Part shown: piece after piece, positions 13,996 to 25,430 of the stretch
How the letters are laid out: every line of letters starts with the position of its first letter
Position numbering within the stretch: the first letter of the stretch is position 1
Assembly: GCA_964247055.1 (NCBI GenBank)
Contig: OZ176054.1
Coordinates: 7,316,001-7,380,000 of the forward strand
Length of the DNA stretch: 64,000 nucleotides
From: Paragordius varius
Taxonomy: Eukaryota; Nematomorpha
Direction of reading: 5' to 3'
The notes under the pieces: model-generated
The model's input: the letters and a program-made list of their open reading frames with translations, nothing else
What the model was told of the DNA's origin: nothing
Database searches by the model: none
Translations under genes and position numbers: made by a program

Positions 13996-14852
13996 ACCGC
14001 TAGCGATATGGGAAAACTTCCTCCACTCAGTTCTATCGTGGACATTTCAGGATTGTTTTTGCAGTGGCATTTTGGAAAGTGATAAAATTTCGTTTATCCA
14101 AATAAGTCTTCAGATCCTTTCTCTCTTGCTATTTACTATCCGTAACAGTATATCCTTTTCGAAAGAATATCATTGAATTATCAAAATAACCAAATTTTTC
14201 ACAAATTATTTAACCACGAAACGTTGTTCAAGTGTTGATTTTGTAAGCAATATCAATGTTCTTCACTTTGTCCCAAGTATTTGAACCAATAAAATAGAGG
14301 TCAGAAATGAGAACCGGAATCACTGCCTTATTCAAAATGTTCTGACCCCCCTCCCCCCCCCCCCCCCCCCCCAAAAAGGTTCCAACAAATTAATTTTATT
14401 AATTTGCAAGACCTTATCCATTTGAAAAAGTACCGGAAATACTTATCAAATATTAAATATTTATCAATCAAACTTTCCAAAATGATAAAATTAGATTGAT
14501 TTATTAACATTTCTAAATTATTTGAATAAGAATAACTTACAATATTTATCTTAAAGTCAACCAAATTCAATGCAATAAATATTTTTAAATTATAAGCAAT
14601 AAAAAAACCAAAATTAGTTTGCGATTGGGAATATACGTTTTAAATTATGTAAGTCGTTAAAATTATGTGTGTTTAAACTTACAAATTCGGAGATGAGTTT
14701 TATTTAAAGGTATCTTGAATAAGATTGGCCTAATTAAAATATATTTATAGTAAACCAGAAAATAGATAATCAGAAAAATAAATATATATATAAATCCATT
14801 TATTATAATAATAAATATTATTTTCCATAATTATTTGGCATGCATGCATAAA
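13996..14852. other. Intergenic stretch between tandem array and UFSP2
   Basis: AT-rich DNA holding the poly-C tract. I see no gene, RNA or recognisable element apart from that tract. It forms the 3' flank of the UFSP2-like gene, whose stop codon is at 14853-14855. Confidence 0.5.
14346..14372. repeat. Poly-C tract (C6-T-C20)
   Basis: A C6-T-C20 run in an otherwise very AT-rich region, a few hundred bases past the end of the tandem array. It could be a genuine homopolymer tract or an assembly or polishing artefact. The glycine-rich open frame that crosses it on the minus strand is a by-product. Confidence 0.9.
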
Positions 14853-17800
14853 CTAACAAGTTATTGGTCTTTGCGGCATGCATAAATTATAAAATCGTTT
14901 TTTGTCCCAAAAATTTGACGCTTTCCAATAACAACCATCCTGTTCATAAAAAAGAAATGTATGAAACAATATAAAACAAAATTAAAAAATTTATATAAAA
15001 AATTGCCAATTAATTTAAATCAAAACTTCAAATATAAATCTCATTAATCATCTCACCATATTTTTGATTAAAGATACGTACCATCAAATAATAAAAGTTT
15101 TATACTTTCGCGGAAGGATAAAAAACCTAATTTTCCGTAATCCAAATTTCAATTTCGTTGCTTTGATTATATTAAATTAGTTACTTGAAATATTTTCAGC
15201 CTCAATATCAATTAAATACCATTTTTGAAAGGAAGAATATAAAACGCATTTTTTACTCAACTTCTATTAAATTTGCATATTAACTTTAATACTCCACAAT
15301 CAATGCCGTTTATAAGGGGTAGAAGGAATTTTCGTAAAAATAAAAATAAATCTATATGATATAAAATCCAACCAACTGTATTCAATAGGGAGAGGGACTG
15401 AGAAAACATCTATTTTAGGCACAAAAGTAATTTTTTACTCTTATCAAATAGAAATTTGTATAACCAATTAGCTTTAATAAAATTAAATAATTATAATAAT
15501 CTAAAAAAATTATACATTTTTTAGTATAGCTATAATGTCGTCCGAGGGACCTGTGTAATGCGGATCCAAAATAAGAAAAAATGTTTCATCCTTGTCCCCA
15601 TCATAAGCCAATCCCAGAATTGTGTGTGCCAATTCCCCACCACCTTTAAATATTTTGATTTTGCATGAATAACACGATTATACAGTAAAAATTATTAAAG
15701 ACAAAACGTAATCACTAAATTTTAAATCTTAAATTTTTTCTACTCAAAATATTTATTATAATTCCGACATATATACACTAGAATGTGTTACCAATTTTCT
15801 TTTCTATTCTATATTTTGCAAACCCAAAACGATAACAATAAGTTAAACTACGTTAAGGTATAAAAGATATGGTGGTGTTTTTAAAAAACAACTGACTTTT
15901 AATTACGTTTTTTCTTTATAATACTGTATTTAAGTATATTTTACGGCCTTTAAAGATTATATAAAAGAGAAGAAACGATTGTTAGCCAATTCATTATAAT
16001 TTGTTTGTTATTATTATATATGTTAAGCCAAAAACAATTTGCTGTAAATTTAAATACTAATAATCGTTTTTTCAAAAAATATATACCAATCATAACAGGT
16101 GTTCCTTGAGATTGAAAATGATACAGCAAAGTTTGGTGATGTTCTTTGATTTGAGACCCATTCGAAACATGTAATATACGAGAATCAATCTATTATGATT
16201 TAAGTGTGCGATTGAGTAAAATAAGCATATAAGCCATATATTCACTAATCGGACAACTAAAAGCACTATTTTAATAAATTTATTTGTTCCAATAACATAA
16301 TTAAATATACAATTAAAGTACCATTATAAGTACATCATTCTTTTTTTTGATTATTTTTTTAAAAAAATTATCATTTTCTAGGCTTAAAATAGGTGTACTA
16401 TGGTTATTAATAATTAAAATTTCATATCAAAAACAGAGAGATAAAAATCAGTTTTTGAAGTTTAACGAGCAATAGAAAACCTGATTTTCTGGTTACAAAA
16501 GTCTATCTAAATATGATAATGCACAAACCACATATTTGACTATTTACTGATAAAAGAGTTGTTTTTATATTAATTGGATAAAACTATTTCTTAGTAAATG
16601 GCAATAATTGGAATATACTAGAATATTATATTAAAATGTTATATATTAAATTAATATCAATCGATAAAAATAAACTTGATAAAAATGTTGCAACACATAA
16701 GCAACTTCATTAGATCCTATCCATTGCGTACTACCAACAAAACTTTTTGGCTTATCACCCATGGCATATAAGGCCTAAATCATATATGTGTTTCACCATT
16801 TACGATTCAAATTCACCATTTACAATTCAAATTCACCCTTAAACAATTCAAATTCACCATCGAACAATTCAAAATTACCCTTAAAAAATTCAAATTCACC
16901 CTAAAAATAATTTGTGTTTTCGGGCTAATATAACTCATTATTCATACTAATTATTTTTTATGGCATAGTTTATTAGTTTTTCAGTATTATATTAATTTTA
17001 GACAAAATTTTATTTTTTATAAATATTTAAAAAAAGAGTAAACTTTAATTTTAAAAACACATAATTTTTTTAGGGTAAATTTGATTAGTTTAAAGGTGAA
17101 TTTAAATTGTTCAGGGGTGAATTTGTTAGCTGTAAATGGTATATTAACAAAAGTATAATTAAAATCATGGGGTGTCCAACACGTGTGGCACTCCAAAATA
17201 TTTCCGCAGCCCGCGAAAAATCTTAACACATAATTTTACGTAATCTAAATAGAATGGATTTTCTTTAACAAAATTTGCGATAAGTTTTTGCGAATTTTGG
17301 CAATAAACTAGCAAAAATTATTAAAACTCTATAAAAACTCCCCATATATTTTGCGAATATGGTCCGTCGGATTTTTCAATCCAAATGTGCGGCCCAAGAA
17401 GCCATTTGTGTCGGACACCCGCGTGATTGATTTAAATTAAAACAAAAATTGAGTTTTTATACGGTATATTCGAAATGGCTATTAAAACAATGTATCATTT
17501 ATAAATTTTGCGTTTCAAAATCTAAAAAAAATATATATTATTTTACAAAGATAAATAAAAATACGCGAGGATATTTTGTATTGAGTATCAATAATGTTTT
17601 CTAATCCGTTTTAATAATTTTCTACTAATTCGTAAGTTTTGAAATATGGTTCTTAGAATCAATATTTTATTAAGAAATTATATAATAGTAAGTAGTATCA
17701 TTACAGGGTGAAAATTGTTTTCAAGGATTTAAACAATCTGAGTAAAATTCGGAAAAAATTGTTTATATTTAAATGTTTGTTTTGCAAATATATTTTAGGT

Positions 17801-20800
17801 GTTTTACCATTTAAATCAAAAATTAAAGTATGTACTATATTTTTATATGATTCAAATTTATTAACGCTAGGATTCAAATGAAAAAAAATAAATAAAAAAG
17901 GGTTATTTTATTAATATGGGTATTTAAAAAACTTGGGTATACATAAATGAAAAATCAAAACGATAGCAAAAAAACATGCAAATATTATAAACCTCTTGAA
18001 TTTCTTTATGCGTTGGGGGCTTTATTTTCCAATTATCTATTTTTTCGAATTTACTATTGCCTGATTCAAAAGTATTTGTATCGTATACTAAAGCTTCAAC
18101 ATATCCCTGCAGAAAAAGCCAAGAGGCCAGAGTTTGTAAAGAACGATAAGCACAACCCCAACCACAATCATTTATTCCATCTTGATTGTAATGATAATAT
18201 GCATAGTTTCCTGAAACATACGCAGTTTGAACGTGTGGACCAAAGGCTTGGGACGGTATTATAACTATGTATATTATATTTAATATATTGATAAAATTAA
18301 TATTACAATATATTGGATTATTACTAGTTAAAAATAAATTCAACAAAAGAAAATTTTCTTTAATTCCCGTATATATACATATTTCAAAATTTTAAATGAT
18401 TTTCAAAATTTATATTTCCAAACGCTAATACATATAAAGGTTGATATATGAATTAACAAACAATTTTTATTTTTTATAGATTTCAATCATTATATCGCCC
18501 AAAATTAATTAATCATTCTTTACTAACAACAAACATAAATTAAAAAAAAATTAAAAAATTATACAACTTAAACAATCACATTTTCACAAATGAAAAATTG
18601 CAACCACCTTTATTTTTAGCTTCCTTCTTGTTGAATGACGCATTCATGTTATTAAGTAGATACATGTAAGTGTGCGGATTTAATAGATGACCCTTCTCAT
18701 AGTAATTTAAAATGGGGTGATCTCTATCCAAATTATCTTTTGTTTGAATTTCGTTATCATGTGGTTTAGTAATTTTAGGTGTTTTATAAATAAGGCTTAA
18801 AGCATAAGATGAAGTTAGTATGGGTTGAGTCGGGGGAATTAGCAGAAAATCCATCCATTGTTTGCGTTCCTTTTCTTGATAGGAAATCATTAAATAACGA
18901 TAAAACATTAAATAAATTAAATAAGACATCTTTGTAGATCATTTAACAAAAAAATTATTGCAAATCTATGTTCTAATTTTATGATATGAAAAACTTAAAA
19001 CTGAAAATGGAATACTGCGATAAAACGTTGCTGATATTCAAAACTAAAATTTGTTCATATTGTTTAATGTTTATATTGATGTGATATCAATTGTCACAAT
19101 CTAAGTTACGCAATTGTAAATCTTTTAAATTATATCTAGAAAATACTTTGTTAACGGTTATTATTTTTTTAGTCACATTTTAAAATAAAATTTCGCGTCT
19201 TGGAAAATATTTTTGTAGGAAGACAAATTCTAAAACCACATAAAATTAATTCATTTTTACAAATTTATCAGTCTATAAAAATTTCATGTATTCTTATCAA
19301 TAAATTTAAATAACTTCTAGATTCCAATGTTCCGAATAGAGAATGACAAGCTAAAAAGGGTATGGGAATATTATGTTGCGGATTCCAAAATAATTGTGCG
19401 GTTGGTAATGTTAGGATGGGAGCTTTGTTTCCACATGATTTTTGAATACTTTCTAACTTTTAATGATAACAAACACAAATATCATTATACAAATTATTAA
19501 GCACTATTCGGTAATAAAAAAGGTTTTTGAAAGTTCAAGTTGATTTTTTTAAAAAAATATTTTTGATATACCATTTACAGTTCAAATTTACCCTTGAACA
19601 ATTATTCACCCTCGAACAATTCAAATTCACCCTTGAACAATTCAAATTCACCCTAAAAATAAATTATGTGTTTTCAAACTAATATAATTCATTATTAATA
19701 TGAAATATATGTTTATGGTATAGTTCATTTTTTTCAGTATTATTATAATTCAAAACAAAATTTTTATTTTTGAAAAATATATAAAATATAAATAATTTTT
19801 AATCTTAAAAAACATATATCTTATTCGAGGGTGAATAAATTGTTCGAGGGTGAATTTGAATTGTTCAAGGGTGAATTTGAATTGTTCAAGGGTAAATTTG
19901 AATTGTTTAAGGGTGAAATTGAATTTTAAATGGTATATATGTATATCGTCAGAAGTTATATAAAACTAAATAATAATAGTAATAACCTAATCGGTAACAT
20001 GTCAATTATTAAAATAATACAAACCATGATTATAGCGGTATTTAGTTATTCTTACTTACGATAACTTTAACAATTTGATACGAAAAACTACGAAGTATAT
20101 ATTTGTTTATATATAATTAATGTTAAATTTTGATATTATATTATTTTAAATGATCTCGAATAAAATGTACATTTTCTCCATTGACGGAAGTTGGTAAATT
20201 TAAAAAAAATCTGTCATAAATACCATTTGTTTGAGGGTAAAAGAAGTCACATTATTCCTGTTATGCGGTTCATTCAACACATCACCTCCAGTCTTGGCAT
20301 ATTCATCATCAATGCTTTGTTCTTTTGTGGACTTTTCCTCCTTTTCTTTATTATCTGTAAACCAGTCCAAATATATTGTTCGCAATTGTGAAATGAGGGA
20401 TTGTTTTAACCCTTGACAAATGGTATGTTGGGACAAAGTTGTAGTAGTAGTTTTATCAACAGCGCCAGTTAACATGTAATATGGTTTAATCACAATATCC
20501 AGCATAAAAATTTTATTTGACTCACCAAGGTTTTCTGTGAAATTACCGTTTTTTTCATTAGTAGTGTTGTTAAAAGACGAGGGCGCCATATCATCTCCAT
20601 AAATATCGACGGGTGAACAATTAATTTTTGTCGTTTTAGAAGTTGATTTGTTGAGATTATTTGTATCACCTGATATGGATAGTTTATTGACTATAAATAG
20701 GAATAACAAATATATATAAAGCATGAATTAAGAAATTTAATAATTAAGATTGAAGGTGGAACCGTTTTTGTATAATATCCATGATAATGGTTAAAACACG

Positions 20801-22333
20801 ATTTAAAACCGTAATATAAATTCCATTTTTTTCGATTTTTTTATCATTTGTCTAATATTAAATAATACAATGTTAACCATATTTATTATTATTTTATTTT
20901 TAAGTATATTTTAGAGACTATACAGAGTACAATGGCTAAACAATAAGTTTTCGTGGATTATATATTGATCCATGCGCTAATTAAGTATTATTAAATTGTG
21001 ATAAGCGTAGAATTCGAAACCTGACCAATATTAACGGTTTAAAAATATTTGTATTTATTTAAATATCTAGCTTGAACACATCACCTATAAATTTATTCTT
21101 AATATTAAACCTAATAAAAAGGGTAATAAAGAGAAAAGTGGTGATAGGAATGTTGTTTAAATAATAAAATAAATTAAAATATTTATCCAGTGCATTATAA
21201 TGGCTGATAGTTATATTATGGCTGTATATAATCATATTAATTGTATTATAAAACTTTACAAATTAACGAATTCCAATTATTTAAAATTAAATTATTATAA
21301 ATAAATGTTGAAAATACCTTTTTCTATCCTGATTGTGGGAACGGTATGCGCTGATTTTTCAAAATTTTCTTTTTTCCCAGTTATTTGAATACCCATTTTT
21401 AGTGGGATTGTGCTTATCTATCATAAATAAAAAGAAATTATATTTGCATAAAGAGGGTTTTAACAAAGATATGAGTATTATCATGTTACTTTATATTTAT
21501 CGAATTGAATTGCCGCCAAATGATTTTGGTGACTCAAAAGTTCAAACAAATTTTTATCAATTTCCTTTTCTTGGGATGATTCATTAGAAGATTGTGGTGA
21601 TATTATGCTTTTTTTAATTTTACCATTCATTTCAGTTTGTAATATAAAATATAGTTTTCTCTTTTCTAATTTTTCTATAAGATTGCTAATTGCATCCTTA
21701 ATGTACCATTGCAATAATGCTAAAAATATTAGTAGAAAATTTTGAAAAATCGGTTAAATAAGATTTTGTAGCCGTATATAATTAAATAAAAAAATGTAAT
21801 TAAACAAATGACTATATAATCAAAAACATTAAAATAGGGATAACATTATCAGGGAAAATTAAAGCTATAAACTGTATTTTAAGACGTTTTATTTGACTGG
21901 TAAATAAAAGAATCATCTAAATTGAAAAAAAATGTGCAAAATACAAAATATTTTTGCATTTAAGTAGAACTGTTTCCGTTTGTAAACATTTCCTCACATT
22001 AGTAAACAAGGATTGATAGATAACACATTATTATGACAAAACTATAAGAAATATTCACCATCTTCGTTCCATATTATGGGTATTTGTTCATGATGCTCAG
22101 ATGTTAACAAAGTCCAATCTTTAAAATGATTTTCCAATTCTGTAATAAATAAATATGTATTATATATATGTGCATAAATATAATAAGGGTCAAAAAATAA
22201 GGCGCAAAATATGTTATGTAGCATCATTGATCATCCTAATATGTATTCGCCATTAAACAATACACTCTTAAGAGCGTTTCTCCAATCATTACTTGATCTG
22301 GCTGCTATTTCTATTTAAATTAACTTTTTGAGA

Positions 22334-22375
<42 letters not shown>

Positions 22376-23850
22376 TTAATTGGTGGTATTTTTGTTAAAC
22401 AAATTTCGATATAAGACCCTTGTCATATAAGGCCTTCGGCATAAAATATATGGTGTGGCATGCCGGCTGTGATACCTTTAGTTATATCTTTAAAAATAAC
22501 ATAAAATATATATATGTTTTAATTGGTGGTATTTTTGTCAAACAAATTTCGATATAAGACCCTTGTCATATAAGGCCTTCGCCATAAAATATATGGTGTG
22601 GCATGCCGGCTGTGATACCTTTAGTTATATCTTTAAAAATAACATAAATAAGGTTTGAATTTAACATGGATCCCTAGGGAGTCCGTTTTTTATTTTAAAG
22701 CTTTTATTTAATCCCTATGGTGTTTTTATATGGGCTCTGAAAGTTCGATATAAGAGCATGAATGCAGTTATTAGCCATTCATTATGGAATTAGTTTTAGA
22801 ATCGAGTCAAATACATGATATAAAAGGGATATTTGAATGTGTACGTTTACACGTGACTTGATGTGAAGATAGCGTCGATTTACTATTTAATTCGCCTTTA
22901 ATATCGTTTAAATGTATTTTGAATGAGATAAAAGAGTATTATTTTTTTAAATTGGGTAGTCTAGTAATTTTCGGTCGGATTTGGGTAAGAAAGGGTCTAC
23001 TTTTTTGTATATGGGTATAACCTAGCTGTTTTTCCAGTCTTCGGTATTTTTTCATCCTATATTATATTATTAAATATAGCGATATGTGCTCGCTAACTGA
23101 GGATCAATTAATTGGAGAATGACGAGTGGTATTTATTCATTTTTAATTTTCTGTAACAAAAATGATTTGGCGTTGCATAAATTGTGAAATATAGAAATAA
23201 GGGTTACCTTTAAAACAACCCTGATTCAATTAAAAATAAAAATACGAAAGATGTAAAAACATATTTAGGTTTTAAAATATTTAAATGTCTTATACATTTT
23301 AAATTGTAATTTTGTGTTAAAATTATGCCTTATAATATAAAACTCTAAAATATATCAAAAATATTTATTCAAAAAATATTTACTGACCGACAATCGGAAT
23401 TAGAGAGTACGGTTTCGGAGTTAAAATGTTGCTTTTAATTTCATATTTATAGAAGCCCTTAATTGTCTTATTGCACAAGTCTTCGTCAGTCTCATCAAAC
23501 AAATCCAAATCATCGGTGTGATTACAAGTGATTACGTAAAAATAATACGTTTCTCTTAATCTAATCTATAAAATAAAAGTATATATACTTGATTTAATGC
23601 AAACTTATTTCCAACATTTTCGATCAAATTATTTATATCATCGGTGTGATTAATTAGAAGAAGTGGAAGGTTCCTGTAACCAAAAATAAGCTTATAATTA
23701 TCTGTCTCTAAGTTTAAATCATAGAAATATTCATCGTCCAGCGATAAGACTGCACTATAAAATGTATCGATAGATGCTTTGTCGACCAAATATTTTATTT
23801 TCTATATAAATTGAGAATAATACATTTTGAACTGTTTCAAAAATTAACAT
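14853..23850 (-). CDS. UFSP2: UFM1-specific protease 2-like protein (13 exons)
   Basis: Cysteine protease of the C78 family that matures UFM1 and removes it from targets, mostly at the endoplasmic reticulum. Proposed exons, 5' to 3': 23850-23824, 23801-23589, 23565-23388, 22139-22059, 21719-21490, 21417-21318, 20690-20224, 18929-18608, 18246-17993, 16774-16676, 16189-16087, 15643-15516, 14939-14853. All phases close to 762 residues. The catalytic Cys lies in [14 protein letters not shown]; the Asp and His lie in LILDPHYTG. Also seen are [39 protein letters not shown] and the terminal [16 protein letters not shown], all typical of UFSP2. Vertebrate UFSP2 is about 470 residues, so the N-terminal half here is long and poorly recognised; those exons rest on splice phase and open frame. 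The first two introns are 22 and 23 nt. The 18929 acceptor is the weakest junction. Confidence 0.85.
16787..17145. mobile_element. Inverted-repeat MITE with 20-bp arm repeats, copy 1
   Basis: The ends are inverted repeats ('accatttacgattcaaattc' ... 'tgtaaatggtatatt'). The left arm holds tandem ~20-bp units of the type AACAATTCAAATTCACCCT, and the right arm carries their complement. The core ('ctaatataactcattattcat...ttttcagtattat') is shared with five other copies. It sits in the UFSP2 intron just upstream of the 16774-16676 exon, about 13 nt from the splice acceptor side. No coding capacity. Confidence 0.8.
17169..17421. mobile_element. hAT-like MITE in UFSP2 intron
   Basis: About 250 bp bounded by inverted ends GGGTGTCCAACACGTGTGGC (left) and the complement of GGGTGTCCGACACAAATGGC (right). 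The ends resemble the hAT termini found at 42468 and 45714. Internal GC-rich patches (near 17200 and 17385) stand out. I could not define a clean 8-bp target duplication, so the exact outer ends are uncertain. Non-coding. Confidence 0.6.
19566..19938. mobile_element. Inverted-repeat MITE with 20-bp arm repeats, copy 2
   Basis: The clearest copy of the family. The left arm has three or four tandem CAATTCAAATTCACCCTTGAA-type units, the right arm five complementary units (GGGTGAATTTGAATTGTTCA type), and both outer ends read ATATACCATTTA / TAAATGGTATAT. It lies in the UFSP2 intron between the 20690-20224 and 18929-18608 exons. No coding capacity. Confidence 0.85.
22341..22650. repeat. (TA)n followed by a 143-bp tandem duplication
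   Basis: A TA dinucleotide run to 22370 is followed by a 143-bp unit (22371-22513) repeated almost exactly at 22514-22650. Both start ATGTTTTAATTGG and include GGTGTGGCATGCCGGCTGTG. The near identity implies a recent duplication. It lies in the third intron of the UFSP2-like gene, between the 23565-23388 and 22139-22059 exons. Confidence 0.85.
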
Positions 23851-23900
23851 GCGTTGCAAGACTGAAAATATGCGTGTATATATATCACCAGGTTGAACAA
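23851..23900. promoter_or_regulatory. 50-bp head-to-head gap between UFSP2 and MPC1 start codons
   Basis: The UFSP2-like ATG (minus, 23850-23848) and the MPC1 ATG (plus, 23901) are separated by only 50 bp. Each is preceded within about 10 nt by an acceptor-like sequence: ATATTTTCAG before TCTTGCAACGCATG on the minus strand (boundary 23861/23862) and TATATATCACCAG before GTTGAACAAATG on the plus strand (boundary 23891/23892). The two apparent acceptors face apart, so the primary transcripts would have to overlap, or share a promoter further back with trans-splicing supplying the mature 5' ends. Role inferred. Confidence 0.5.
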
Positions 23901-24433
23901 ATGTCATCTCAAAACATCGGTCAAAAGGCATTCAAGTATTTGGGAAGTAAAGATTTCCGCCAATATCTCATGAGGTTTTATTGTTTTTAAAATATAGCAC
24001 GGTATTTTATATTTAAAATATTTAGCATTTTTGGGGTCCCCGTAAGTCTATGAATTATATATTTTAGTGGCAAATTGGGGTCTTCCAATCGCAGCTATGT
24101 TGGATCTCAACAAAAGCCCAGAAATAATAAGCGGAAAAATGACCATAGGTATTTTTTGAAAAAAAATCATGCAGATTTTTTGCATAAAATTTTTATCAAG
24201 CAACTCAAAATTTTAAACTATATTTCTAAAGTTTATCTTGAATTTTAATTCGTTTCTGATTCTTATTAGCATTGTGTTTTTATTCTCTGGCATTTATGCG
24301 ATTTGCTTGGTCCGTTCAACCCCGTAATTATTTATTGCTGGCCTGTCATGCTACAAATGAGGTGACACAATTAATGCAAGGAGCTCGCTTACTTAATTAC
24401 AGGCAATTTTTTTTACCTTTTAACTATTATTAA
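23901..24433 (+). CDS. MPC1: Mitochondrial pyruvate carrier 1 (5 exons, one of 4 nt)
   Basis: Subunit of the inner-membrane carrier that imports pyruvate into mitochondria with MPC2. Exons: 23901-23974, 23998-24001, 24026-24041, 24068-24148, 24270-24433; total 339 nt, 112 residues (usual MPC1 about 109). The sequence reads [28 protein letters not shown], then [30 protein letters not shown] and [19 protein letters not shown], matching MPC1 throughout. The Ser/Thr between LM and HFWGP can only be supplied by a 4-nt exon CACG flanked by AG and GT. The introns are 23, 24, 26 and 121 nt. The C-terminal tail after ARLL is taken as read-through to the first stop and is less certain. Confidence 0.93.
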
Positions 24434-25253
24434 TATGTATGATATTTTATATATTTCATTTAAAACGTTACGTTAAAAAACGGTTTGTAATGACCTTAAA
24501 TTTATAAATAGTCGTTGATTTGTAAGCTTTTAACTTTCACATTGTATTTGTGAAAAGTTTTGTTGTTTTAATAGAAATTTATAGTTTTTTAATTTTTTTG
24601 ACTTTTGTTTATTAGCTTTGCATAAGTTTATTCTACCCTAATTAATTTGTTATTTATTATTTATTTCTTGAGATATCATCTGGTGTATTTAGGAGATTTT
24701 TTGGATGAGAAAATTAAAGTTGATCGTATATTTTATAATATGGATTTGTTACCTATTCAGAATAACATTCTATTTTTGATATGATTATTATTCGGCATTA
24801 TAATTTTTAAGCCAATTTTAAGCTACCAATCAACATTATGTATTTTAATTTACAAGTTTTGAATGTTATTTTTTACGTTTTTTATCTTAGGATGCACAAA
24901 AATGTTACATGATAATATCTATATTTCGTGGCAATAACTCCCGGTTACCTAAAAGCTTATGGGAATATTAATAAATAAATATTTATGTTATATAAGTATT
25001 TTAACCAGTTTGCATCATTTTTTTATATATTGCTATTCCAATAAATTTCGTTATCTCTTATCATTCTTTTATTTTTAGTCTGTTTAATTGGTTAATTTTA
25101 TGACTTTAAAAGTTTAATTTTTTACCGTAAGTTGTAATAATTTTTCTTCATTAATATGTTTCCTTTCTGGCATAATAATTTCTATATCATTATATTTATT
25201 TACGAAATTACATTTTTAAAATATAATTTCTATATTTGAGAACTTAGTCTAGG

Positions 25254-25315
25254 GTGAAATTGAATTGTACAAGGGTGAGATTAAATTGCTGAAGGTTAAT
25301 ATATATAATTTAAGG
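25254..25315. mobile_element. Fragment of the inverted-repeat MITE family
   Basis: Only about 60 bp of one arm is recognisable ('gggtgaaattgaattgtacaagggtgaga'), without the core or the other arm. A truncated copy. Confidence 0.5.
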
Positions 25316-25369
25316 CGATTTACTTTTTGCCTGCCTTTGTGAAATTATTCCTTACAAATTATATATCAG

Positions 25370-25430
25370 GAGTGTCTAACACAAATGGCATCGCGGGCCG
25401 CATTCGAAAAACATATGAGCAATATTAAGT
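25370..25430. mobile_element. hAT-MITE end fragment
   Basis: Starts AGGAGTGTCTAACACAAATGGC, close to the right-hand terminus of the element at 17169-17421 read in reverse, followed by a GC-rich patch. I did not find a matching opposite end, so it is probably truncated; a weakly similar GC-rich patch lies near 25590. Confidence 0.4.

Noticed and set aside
14328-14570. Frame with a polyglycine run
   Set aside because: The glycines come from the poly-C tract; nothing else in it looks like a gene.
17947-18264. 105-codon plus-strand frame
   Set aside because: It is antisense to the UFSP2 exon carrying the catalytic Cys, which is supported by homology.
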